Assembly: GCA_027357125.1 (NCBI GenBank)
Contig: DAHVVW010000158.1
Location: 1-5,585 of the forward strand
DNA: 5,585 nucleotides
Reading direction: 5' to 3'
Source of the DNA: Clostridiales bacterium
GTDB lineage: Bacteria; Bacillota; Desulfitobacteriia; Desulfitobacteriales; Desulfitobacteriaceae
Below the pieces are notes generated by a model. That model saw nothing but the letters and a program-made list of their open reading frames with translations. It did no database searches and was not told where the DNA came from. Shown one piece after another: positions 1-5,466 of this stretch (position 1 is its first letter; each line of letters opens with the position of its first letter). Position numbers and translations under genes: made by a program.

Positions 1-5
1 AAGTG

Positions 6-28
6 CGTTAGTCCTTCACGGACTAACG
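6..28. repeat. Perfect inverted repeat (hairpin) at the left edge
   Basis: A 9-base perfect stem, CGTTAGTCC (6-14) and GGACTAACG (20-28), closes a 5-base loop (TTCAC). It is not followed directly by a T-run: the nearest T-rich stretch, GTTTTCTTTG, begins about 12 bases after the stem, so it is a poor match to an intrinsic terminator on the plus strand. It could be the terminator of an upstream gene outside the window or a dispersed REP-like palindrome; one copy cannot decide this. Confidence 0.55.
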
Positions 29-105
29 GGCGCAAGCCAAGTTTTCTTTGTACTTAACTCTGTTCTATGGTCAGGCAAAGAGCTCAGACAATTCGGAAAT
101 AGCCT

Positions 106-134
106 TCGACATAATGGAGACGAGGCAGTATAAT
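106..134 (+). promoter_or_regulatory. Sigma-A type promoter for the QueG-like gene
   Basis: A -35 box TCGACA (106-111, five of six consensus bases) and a perfect -10 box TATAAT (129-134) are separated by 17 bases, the optimal spacing. Transcription would start near 141 and leave a leader of about 67 bases before the ATG at 208. No operator is recognised around it. This supports independent expression of the QueG-like gene. Confidence 0.7.
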
Positions 135-163
135 TGTGTTAAACAAATATCTGCCATAGATAA

Positions 164-191
164 TGTCCAGGATCATTTCCTACATAGGACA
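164..191 (+). other. Possible leader hairpin upstream of the QueG-like gene
   Basis: In the predicted 5' leader, TGTCC (164-168) plus AGGA (169-172) can pair with TCCT (178-181) plus GGACA (187-191), giving nine pairs with a 5-base loop and a 5-base bulge on the 3' side. It ends just before the ribosome binding site AGGAG (195-199). It could affect translation initiation, but a short imperfect stem of this kind can arise by chance and no riboswitch class is recognised. Confidence 0.2.
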
Positions 192-207
192 GAGAGGAGC
201 ATGCTGA

Positions 208-972
208 ATGGACTCTAAGGACTTTGCAGCGTTTATTACTGACTTAGTTAACGAAAGTCCGTTAAACCGGGCACCGGAAATTGGGCTGGTGATATACAGC
301 AACCCCCTTGTCGGGATAGCTTCCGCCCATGACCCTTTGTTTACGCGGCTGAAAGAGCCGGAGATCGTCGGCTCGCACTATCTTACTCCAACTGAATGGC
401 TGCCCGAGGCCGAAACAGTGATATCCTATTTTCTCCCTTACTCGCCTGAGGTGCGTCAGGCTAATTATAACGGAGATCTACCGGCCCGGGAATGGCTCTA
501 TGGCCGGGTCGAGGGCGAAGCGTTTAATGACGCCGTCCGTCGCATGCTTGTGGCAGAAGTGCAAAGTAAAGGCGGGTTGGCACTTGCACCGCTGCACGAT
601 GCGCGCTATAAGACGGTGAAAAAGAGGAGCAACTGGTCGGAAAGACATACTGCGTATATTTCCGGGCTGGGGACTTTTGGTTTGGGCAAGTCCCTTATTA
701 CCGAGCTGGGATGCGCAGGGCGTTTCGGGAGCGTGGTAGTGAATTGGAAAATCGAACCTACCCCCCGGACATATACTGGGGTTTATGACAACTGTACCAT
801 GTGCGGGGAGTGCATCCCCCGCTGCCCGGTTGGTGCCATAACCGTGAATGGGAAGGATATCTGGACCTGCTCACGCTACCTGGATGAGATCAAAGTCCGT
901 TATGCTCCGCGCTATGGCTGCGGCAAATGTCAGACCGCTGTAGCGTGTGAGTATTCGGTTCCTGGGCGGTGA
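208..972 (+). CDS. QueG-like double [4Fe-4S] cluster protein, function unknown
   Basis: A 254-residue soluble protein related to epoxyqueuosine reductase (QueG). The N-terminal half (about 20-130) resembles the QueG/DUF1730 region. Residues 142-165 carry a signature SNWSERHTAYISGLGTFGLG that corresponds to the GLGWIGK region of QueG. The C-terminus is a double-cluster ferredoxin domain: C196, C199, C202, C206 (CxxCxxCxxxCP) and C221, C238, C241, C247, enough for two [4Fe-4S] clusters. True QueG is usually well over 300 residues with a C-terminal HEAT-like tail, absent here, and counting back from the GLG motif the catalytic Asp of the QueG VDSAP motif falls on a Lys (about 139). It is therefore probably not the tRNA enzyme but a member of the short paralogous family common in anaerobes, often annotated as epoxyqueuosine reductase or 4Fe-4S protein. 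Start ATG 208 has AGGAG at 195-199, 8 bases upstream. It has its own promoter and terminator and converges on niaR, so no functional link to NAD synthesis is implied. Confidence 0.85.
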   Translation: MDSKDFAAFITDLVNESPLNRAPEIGLVIYSNPLVGIASAHDPLFTRLKEPEIVGSHYLTPTEWLPEAETVISYFLPYSPEVRQANYNGDLPAREWLYGRVEGEAFNDAVRRMLVAEVQSKGGLALAPLHDARYKTVKKRSNWSERHTAYISGLGTFGLGKSLITELGCAGRFGSVVVNWKIEPTPRTYTGVYDNCTMCGECIPRCPVGAITVNGKDIWTCSRYLDEIKVRYAPRYGCGKCQTAVACEYSVPGR

Positions 973-995
973 ATGGAATAACTTGTTCTGAGGTA

Positions 996-1036
996 AAACC
1001 TCCGCGAAGTGATAAACGCGGAGGTTTCTGTTTTTC
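996..1036. terminator. Strong intrinsic terminator between convergent genes
   Basis: An 11-base perfect stem, AAACCTCCGCG (996-1006) with CGCGGAGGTTT (1017-1027), closes a 10-base loop and is followed by CTGTTTTTC on the plus strand. It ends the QueG-like gene, 23 bases after its stop codon. Read from the minus strand the hairpin starts only a few bases after the niaR stop codon (complement of 1035-1037) and finishes with TTTT, so it may also terminate niaR, though less strongly in that direction. Confidence 0.9.
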
Positions 1037-1574
1037 ACGGCTCGACTAAAAACCCTGCTTCAGCCAGGCTCCTACAAGCCCGGTCTATGCTTTGCTCGTT
1101 GGGTGCTTCTACCGTATGCAGGTGCCGACCGCCGGTCAGGGCACTTAAGAGATTAGCATGGTTTTGTGCCATCTCGGCTGCAAAGGTTTTGACATCATAG
1201 CGGGTTTTAAGGCCTAGGGGGCGAAAGATTTTGCCGTAGACTGAATGCTCTATGCCTACATCCAGCACGGCAACGCCATGGTCAACCAGGATATTTAGTT
1301 CTTTTTCCATCTCTGCCGGGGTGTGCTGGGTATAGATAACATGCCTGACACCGGCAACAGGGGTGGTGTCAGGAGCAGAATAGATATAACCTTGAGGAGT
1401 GGCGATAATCGGTTCTTCCTTCGCTCGAAGGAGGGCAATGTCTTGCACGATAACTTGGCGGCTAACCCCGGTCTCCTTAGCCAATTCAGCGGCCTTGACC
1501 GGCAAGGCGCTGTCTTTAAGTATTTGTAATAATTTCGTTCTTCGTTCTTCACCCGGGGCATCCTTGCGCAGCAT
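1035..1574 (-). CDS. niaR: NiaR (YrxA) niacin-responsive transcriptional repressor
   Basis: A 179-residue cytoplasmic repressor of NAD synthesis and niacin salvage genes; in characterised members nicotinic acid is the co-repressor. The N-terminus (about 10-66) is a winged helix-turn-helix of the HTH_11 type, with probable recognition helix SRQVIVQDIALLR (38-50) and a wing ending in GYIY. The rest (about 76-175) is a 3H domain with conserved histidines H78, H84, H110, H151 and H153. By spacing against the metal site described for the Thermotoga maritima protein, H84, E92, H151 and H153 (in GGRHLHT) are the likely metal ligands. Length is normal for the family. Start ATG (complement of 1572-1574) has AGGTGG (complement of 1579-1584) four bases upstream, slightly close but usable. 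The gene is divergent from nadBCA, as for yrxA in Bacillus subtilis, and a palindromic operator lies between the two promoters, so it probably represses the operon and itself. Confidence 0.93.
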   Translation of the reverse strand: MLRKDAPGEERRTKLLQILKDSALPVKAAELAKETGVSRQVIVQDIALLRAKEEPIIATPQGYIYSAPDTTPVAGVRHVIYTQHTPAEMEKELNILVDHGVAVLDVGIEHSVYGKIFRPLGLKTRYDVKTFAAEMAQNHANLLSALTGGRHLHTVEAPNEQSIDRACRSLAEAGFLVEP

Positions 1575-1641
1575 TTAACCACCTACTTGCAAAAATCTAA
1601 CGTAAAAATTAATTGCTTAACCTTAGCGCTCTTTTTACTAA

Positions 1642-1671
1642 ATTTTATCCGCATTTACGCATAATTGTCAA
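1642..1671 (-). promoter_or_regulatory. Predicted niaR promoter
   Basis: On the minus strand, a perfect -35 box TTGACA (complement of 1666-1671) and a -10 box TAAAAT (complement of 1642-1647, five of six) are 18 bases apart. Transcription would start near 1635, leaving a leader of about 60 bases. Its -35 box is 10 bases from the nadB -35 box and a few bases from the NiaR-type palindrome, so NiaR binding should affect it too. Confidence 0.65.
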
Positions 1672-1674
1672 TGA

Positions 1675-1699
1675 TGGTGTCTTGACACGTGTAAATACA
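1675..1699. promoter_or_regulatory. Predicted NiaR operator
   Basis: Overlapping palindromes lie here: GTGTC-TT-GACAC (1677-1688), ACACGTGT (1685-1692) and TGTA-AA-TACA (1690-1699). The core GTGTCTTGACACGTGT resembles, from memory, the ACAC/GTGT-rich sites described for NiaR in Bacillus and Clostridium. It covers the whole nadB -35 box (1682-1687) and lies next to the niaR -35 box. Position and symmetry fit a repressor site that blocks RNA polymerase at nadB when niacin is plentiful and probably also tunes niaR. The exact boundaries are inferred. Confidence 0.75.
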
Positions 1700-1710
1700 T
1701 TTGGTACAAC
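1682..1710 (+). promoter_or_regulatory. Predicted nadBCA promoter
   Basis: A perfect -35 box TTGACA (1682-1687) and a -10 box TACAAC (1705-1710, four of six) are 17 bases apart. The weak -10 is preceded by TGG (1702-1704), which supplies an extended -10 TGn element. The start site would be near 1717, giving a short leader of about 28 bases with no room for a riboswitch. Control is therefore likely to be by the operator that overlaps the -35 box. Confidence 0.75.
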
Positions 1711-1744
1711 ATAGATAAGTTCTATTTAACAAGGAGAATTTACC

Positions 1745-3340
1745 ATGCGCATACTAGAGACCGATTTTGTGGTCATTGGCAGCGGATTGGCAGGTCTGGC
1801 AACAGCCTTGTGGGCTTCGCCGGAGGGTGAAGTTATTGTTTTAGCTAAAGATCAGCTTGATCGCTGCAACTCTACTCTAGCCCAAGGGGGAATTGCAGCT
1901 GCGGTCGGCCAAGGTGATTCCCCGCGTTTTCACGCGGAAGATACTCTCTTTGCAGGAGCGGGAATGTGTGAGCCGCAGGCAGTCAGTCTGCTTACGCAAG
2001 AAGCGCCGGAAATCGTTGAAGACCTGATCGCGCTTGGCACACGCTTCGACTTAAGCCCATCAGGAGAATTGGATTTGACCAGGGAAGGGGCGCACAGGCT
2101 GGCTCGTGTTCTCCACCACGGGGACAGCACCGGAGCGGAGATTTGGCGGGCTCTCTACCATAGGGTGCAACTAAATGAGCAGGTGACGATGATGCCGAGT
2201 TACCGCGCTGAGGAACTACTGGTTGAGGACGGGAGATGTTGTGGAGTTGTTGCCAGGGGAACACGCGGTCCGATTGTCATTAAAGCGCGCGCAGTCGTGC
2301 TCGCTACCGGAGGGTTCGGGCAGATTTTCGGGCGTACGACCAGTTCCCTTTTTAGCACCGGAGATGGGTTGATTCTTGCCTGGCGGGCGGGGGCTGTGCT
2401 CACAGATTTAGAGTTTACCCAGTTTCATCCCACGGCTTTTGCTAGTGGAGAAAGTCCGCTTTTTCTCATTTCCGAGGCAGTTCGAGGAGAAGGGGCCGTC
2501 TTAGTGACTGAAGATAAACAGAGATTTATGCAGCGGTATCACCCGATGGCGGAGCTGGCACCCAGGGATATTGTTTCAAGGGCCATTGCTGAAGAACAGG
2601 AAAAAGAGCACCAAGTGTTTTTGGACGCAACTCCAATTGGGGATAATTTTACACGCAGGTTTCCTACTATTCAGGCTAAGCTGAGTGAGCAAGGGATTGA
2701 CCCCTTAAGAGATTTAATCCCAGTTACCCCGGCGGCACATTTTATGATGGGTGGCGTGAAAACAGATGATTGTGGCCGCACAAACATCGAAGGCTTGTTT
2801 GCCTGCGGGGAGGCTGCCAGCACCGGAGTGCATGGGGCCAATAGGCTTGCCAGTAATTCGCTCCTAGAAACTTTGGTATTCGGTAAACGGGTCGCAGCAG
2901 CTATCAGAAAAACTCTGAGGAGTCCGCAAGTGCTGGCGGAAAGCGATATATCTCAACGAGTAGCAGCTGCCGATAATAAATTCCAGCGGGTAGTAGGAGC
3001 AAGCGGCATGTCCCAACCGTCCAGTCTTAAAGTCGGTGTTAGCCCTCTGGAGCATGATGACCTCAGGTTTAAGCAAATCCAGACTTTAATGTGGGAACAT
3101 GTAGGGATTGTCCGCTGTGAGCACGGGCTGAGTTATGCTTTACGCACCCTAGAGTCTATGGCAAGGGATGTACAGGAGCATGAACTTGAATTAAGAGATA
3201 TTCTAGAGTTAGCTAAACTGATGACCAAGGCGGCACTCGACCGGCTGGAGAGCAGAGGAAGTCATTACCGTTCAGACTACCCGGATTCTAGTCCAGCCTG
3301 GCAAAAGAAACATTTAAGCATGGGGAGGTATTCGGCGTGA
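1745..3340 (+). CDS. nadB: L-aspartate oxidase NadB
   Basis: A 531-residue FAD enzyme of the succinate dehydrogenase/fumarate reductase flavoprotein family. It oxidises L-aspartate to iminoaspartate, the first step of de novo NAD synthesis; in an anaerobe fumarate is the likely electron acceptor. The Rossmann motif GSGLAG is at 12-17, followed by the FAD-contacting STLAQGGIAAA (43-53). Active-site residues line up with E. coli NadB: E114 (REGAH), H228 (TQFHPTAF), R274 (APRDIVSR), H332 (AHFMMGG) and R367 (GANRLASNSLLE). The C-terminal helical domain (about 400-531) ends with the family motif RGSHYRSDYP (504-513). Length matches the E. coli enzyme (540), so it is complete. Start ATG has AGGAG (1732-1736) 8 bases upstream. 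It is the first gene of nadBCA, behind the NiaR-controlled promoter, and its stop overlaps the nadC start. Confidence 0.97.
   Translation: MRILETDFVVIGSGLAGLATALWASPEGEVIVLAKDQLDRCNSTLAQGGIAAAVGQGDSPRFHAEDTLFAGAGMCEPQAVSLLTQEAPEIVEDLIALGTRFDLSPSGELDLTREGAHRLARVLHHGDSTGAEIWRALYHRVQLNEQVTMMPSYRAEELLVEDGRCCGVVARGTRGPIVIKARAVVLATGGFGQIFGRTTSSLFSTGDGLILAWRAGAVLTDLEFTQFHPTAFASGESPLFLISEAVRGEGAVLVTEDKQRFMQRYHPMAELAPRDIVSRAIAEEQEKEHQVFLDATPIGDNFTRRFPTIQAKLSEQGIDPLRDLIPVTPAAHFMMGGVKTDDCGRTNIEGLFACGEAASTGVHGANRLASNSLLETLVFGKRVAAAIRKTLRSPQVLAESDISQRVAAADNKFQRVVGASGMSQPSSLKVGVSPLEHDDLRFKQIQTLMWEHVGIVRCEHGLSYALRTLESMARDVQEHELELRDILELAKLMTKAALDRLESRGSHYRSDYPDSSPAWQKKHLSMGRYSA
3322..3339 (+). promoter_or_regulatory. 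Ribosome binding site fixing the GTG start of nadC
   Basis: GGGGAGG (3322-3328) lies inside the end of nadB, 8 bases before GTG (3337-3339). The start overlaps the nadB stop in GTGA (3337-3340). This position gives the expected NadC N-terminus, and the overlap suggests translational coupling between NadB and NadC. Confidence 0.8.
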
Positions 3341-4167
3341 ATCGTTTACTGTGGGAAGAGATCGTTCGCACTGCCCTAAATGAAGATATTGGTTTTCAGG
3401 ATATTACAACTGAGTCTATCGTTGATGAGGCACATCAGTCCCGGGCGGAACTTATGGCGAAACAGGAAGGGATCATCGCGGGACTTGAGGTGGCTGAAAA
3501 GGTTTTTTACTTGTTAAATCCCGGGGTAAAGTTCGCAGCCAAGGTTAAAGACGGGGAGAAGGTGAGCCGAGGGCAAATTGTGGCCACGGTTCAAGGGTCT
3601 ACACGCACTTTGCTGGCCGGCGAGCGCACAGCCTTGAATTTTGTGCAGCATCTATCCGGGATTGCTACGGCTACCGGCAGAGCTGTTGAACTTGTGCGCG
3701 GACATGCCTGCCGCATAGTGGATACGCGCAAAACCACGCCAGGGCTTAGAGTCCTGGAAAAGTATGCGATTAGAATAGGCGGTGGCCATAATCACCGTCT
3801 AGGGTTGTTTGATGCGGTTCTGATTAAGGATAACCATATCGAGGCAGCCGGAGGGATAGTTCCGGCAGTGGCAAAGGTCAGAGAGAAGATTGGACACATG
3901 GTTAAAATTGAAGTGGAAGTCGAGAGTTTGGAGCAAGTTGAAGAAGCGCTCACAACAAGGGCGGAAGTTATCATGCTGGATAATATGCCTCCAAAGCAGA
4001 TGGCGCAGGCTGTAAAACTTATTGACGGCAGAGCATTAACTGAAGCCTCGGGAGGAATCACATTTGACTCATTACGGGTTGTCGCTGAGACTGGAGTGGA
4101 TTTAATCTCCCTTGGCTGGCTGACCCATTCAGCTCCGGTCTTGGATATAAGTATGAATATTGATTAA
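3337..4167 (+). CDS. nadC: Nicotinate-nucleotide pyrophosphorylase (carboxylating) NadC
   Basis: A 276-residue type II phosphoribosyltransferase (QAPRTase). It converts quinolinate and PRPP to nicotinate mononucleotide, CO2 and pyrophosphate. The N-terminal domain has the family motif NEDIGFQDITT (15-25) and a barrel-sandwich fold region with KDGEKVSRGQ (71-80). The C-terminal barrel carries the conserved ERTALN (96-101), DTRKTTPGLR (129-138) with R131 and K132, the GGGHNHR loop (148-154), KDNH (164-167), the acidic EVEVE (192-196), LDN (214-216), EASGG (236-240) and LTHS (262-265). All residues expected for quinolinate and PRPP binding are present and the length is typical. Translation starts at GTG, overlapping the nadB stop by four bases, so it is the second gene of the operon. 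Confidence 0.97.
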   Translation: MNRLLWEEIVRTALNEDIGFQDITTESIVDEAHQSRAELMAKQEGIIAGLEVAEKVFYLLNPGVKFAAKVKDGEKVSRGQIVATVQGSTRTLLAGERTALNFVQHLSGIATATGRAVELVRGHACRIVDTRKTTPGLRVLEKYAIRIGGGHNHRLGLFDAVLIKDNHIEAAGGIVPAVAKVREKIGHMVKIEVEVESLEQVEEALTTRAEVIMLDNMPPKQMAQAVKLIDGRALTEASGGITFDSLRVVAETGVDLISLGWLTHSAPVLDISMNID

Positions 4168-4199
4168 ACCGCAAACGTGAGGAGAAGGAGATAAAGAAT

Positions 4200-5300
4200 A
4201 TGCGACAGGTATTACCGCCGGAATATCTAGACTTGGGAACAGAAGAGCTGGAGCATCGCATCCAACAGGCTAAAGCTGCGCTCAGGAAACGGGTGGTTAT
4301 TCTCGGTCATCATTATCAGAAGGATGAAGTGATCCGGTTTGCTGATTACCGTGGGGATTCCCTTAAGCTGTCGCAACTGGCCGCGCGTGAACGGGAAGCA
4401 GAGTATATCGTTTTTTGCGGTGTGCATTTTATGGCTGAAACGGCAGATATTCTAACCACGGCGGAGCAGAAAGTGCTGCTGCCCGATTTGGCTGCAGGCT
4501 GCTCGATGGCTGATATGGCAGACATCGATGAGGTCGAGGAATGTTGGGATGTCATTAAGGGTAAGTATCCTGATCAAGAGATCATCCCCATAACCTATGT
4601 TAATTCTACGGCTGAGATCAAGGCATTTTGCGGGCGCAAGGGGGGGATGACCTGCACCTCTTCCAACGCACGCGCGGTTTTTGAGAAGGTGATAGGTGAA
4701 GACAAAATCATCCTCTTTTTACCTGATGAACATTTGGGCCGTAACACAGGACTGGAGTGCGAGATCGAAGCAGAGGAGATATTTCTGTGGGAGCGAAGGG
4801 AGCAGGACCGCGGTGATCAGTTTGAAGACCATGAGATGCGAGCTCAGGAATTGCCGGTGATTGCCCCGCGCTTAATCCTATGGAACGGATTCTGTTCTGT
4901 GCACCAACGCTTCACCCTTGAACAGATTAACAGAGCCCGTACCAAATACCCTGGTATCAAAGTAATTGTTCATCCGGAATGCGAGCACACGGTGGTGGCC
5001 AACTCCGATTTGCACGGGTCGACAGAATATATTATCGAAACCGTAACGCGCGCACCCGCAGGCAGCAGCTGGGCGATCGGCACGGAAATAAACCTGGTTC
5101 ATCGCTTGGCCCAGGAGAATCCGGATAAGAAAATAGTGTGTCTGAACGAAACGGTGTGCATGTGTATGAGCATGAATAGGATTCATCAGCCACACCTGCT
5201 CTGGACGTTAGAGAACTTAGTCCAAGGAAAGGTAGTGAATCAGATCTCCGTACCTTCGGAAATAGCAGCAGAAGCGAAACTCGCTCTTGAGCGCATGTGA
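4200..5300 (+). CDS. nadA: Quinolinate synthase NadA
   Basis: A 366-residue [4Fe-4S] enzyme that condenses iminoaspartate from NadB with dihydroxyacetone phosphate to quinolinate. Its length matches the long B. subtilis-type NadA (about 368) rather than shorter archaeal or Thermotoga forms. Motifs in order: ILGHHYQ (34-40), GDSLKLSQLA (52-61), GVHFMAETADIL (74-85), AGCSMAD (99-105), YVNSTAEIKA (133-142), TCTSSNA (151-157), PDEHLGRNTG (175-184), GFCSVHQRF (230-238), HPEC (258-261), GTEINLVHRL (294-303) and CMCMSMNRI (320-328). Cluster ligands are C101, C232 and one of C320 or C322; the E. coli-type CxxCxxC triplet is absent. Start ATG has AAGGAG (4185-4190) 9 bases upstream, and the 32-base gap after nadC contains no terminator, so it is the last gene of the operon. 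No cysteine desulfurase gene for cluster assembly is adjacent. Confidence 0.97.
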   Translation: MRQVLPPEYLDLGTEELEHRIQQAKAALRKRVVILGHHYQKDEVIRFADYRGDSLKLSQLAAREREAEYIVFCGVHFMAETADILTTAEQKVLLPDLAAGCSMADMADIDEVEECWDVIKGKYPDQEIIPITYVNSTAEIKAFCGRKGGMTCTSSNARAVFEKVIGEDKIILFLPDEHLGRNTGLECEIEAEEIFLWERREQDRGDQFEDHEMRAQELPVIAPRLILWNGFCSVHQRFTLEQINRARTKYPGIKVIVHPECEHTVVANSDLHGSTEYIIETVTRAPAGSSWAIGTEINLVHRLAQENPDKKIVCLNETVCMCMSMNRIHQPHLLWTLENLVQGKVVNQISVPSEIAAEAKLALERM

Positions 5301-5352
5301 GAAGATTTTTTGAGTGGCTAACTGCGGATTTCTTATATTATTCTGAAAATTA

Positions 5353-5401
5353 TTAGACTTAATACAGCCCAGGCCTTAGACTTAATACAGCCCAGGCCTT
5401 A
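5353..5401 (+). repeat. Exact 23-base tandem duplication upstream of the last gene
   Basis: Two identical 23-base units (5353-5375 and 5376-5398), each beginning TTAGACTTAATACAG and ending CCCAGGCC, plus three more matching bases (5399-5401). There is no mismatch between copies, suggesting a recent duplication or selection. The second copy runs straight into a perfect -10 box and supplies the -35-like TAGACT. The period of 23 equals the distance between the starts of a -35 and a -10 box with a 17-base spacer. The unit also contains the palindrome AGGCCT at its junction. Confidence 0.95.
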
Positions 5402-5405
5402 TAAT
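5377..5405 (+). promoter_or_regulatory. Predicted promoter of the phosphate butyryltransferase-like gene
   Basis: A perfect -10 box TATAAT (5400-5405) is preceded at 17 bases by TAGACT (5377-5382), which matches TTGACA at four of six positions. Transcription would start near 5412, leaving a leader of about 55 bases. Because the -35-like box lies in a tandem repeat, another TAGACT occurs exactly 23 bases upstream (5354-5359). This indicates that the last gene has its own promoter and does not depend only on read-through from nadA. Confidence 0.65.
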
Positions 5406-5453
5406 GTAGTAAACAAAATTTCAAAGAGGTTAACTGAGCTCATCCGGTGATAG

Positions 5454-5460
5454 AGGAGGG
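5454..5460 (+). promoter_or_regulatory. Strong ribosome binding site for the partial last gene
   Basis: AGGAGGG (5454-5460) is a near-perfect match to the anti-Shine-Dalgarno sequence and sits 6 bases before the ATG at 5467. The reading frame upstream meets a stop codon (TAA, 5431-5433) with no other ATG or GTG between, so the start is well fixed. Confidence 0.8.
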
Positions 5461-5466
5461 GGCCGT

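Noticed and set aside
2..133. Reading frame open from the window edge to TAA at 131-133 (43 codons), possible tail of an upstream gene
   Set aside because: The translation is not recognised, it contains the hairpin at 6-28 and overlaps the promoter at 106-134, and an open stretch this short is expected by chance.
201..218. Tiny ORF ATG CTG AAT GGA CTC TAA overlapping the start of the QueG-like gene
   Set aside because: The AGGAG (195-199) is only one base from this ATG, too close for initiation, and well spaced for the ATG at 208.
1009..1529. Plus-strand open frames opposite niaR, and a second minus-strand frame over it
   Set aside because: They are shadows of niaR, whose frame gives a clear HTH plus 3H domain protein; the others have no recognisable content or ribosome binding site.
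5282..5311. Possible terminator after nadA: CGCTC-TT-GAGCG followed by a T6 run
   Set aside because: The stem is inside the nadA coding end, has only four or five pairs with a very tight loop, and is separated from the T-run by 12 bases. No convincing nadA terminator is visible, so partial read-through to the next gene is possible.
5301..5352. Sigma-54 promoter upstream of the phosphate butyryltransferase-like gene, as in some clostridial ptb-buk operons
   Set aside because: TGGC occurs near 5316-5319 but the GC element does not follow at the required spacing, while a good sigma-A -10 box lies downstream.
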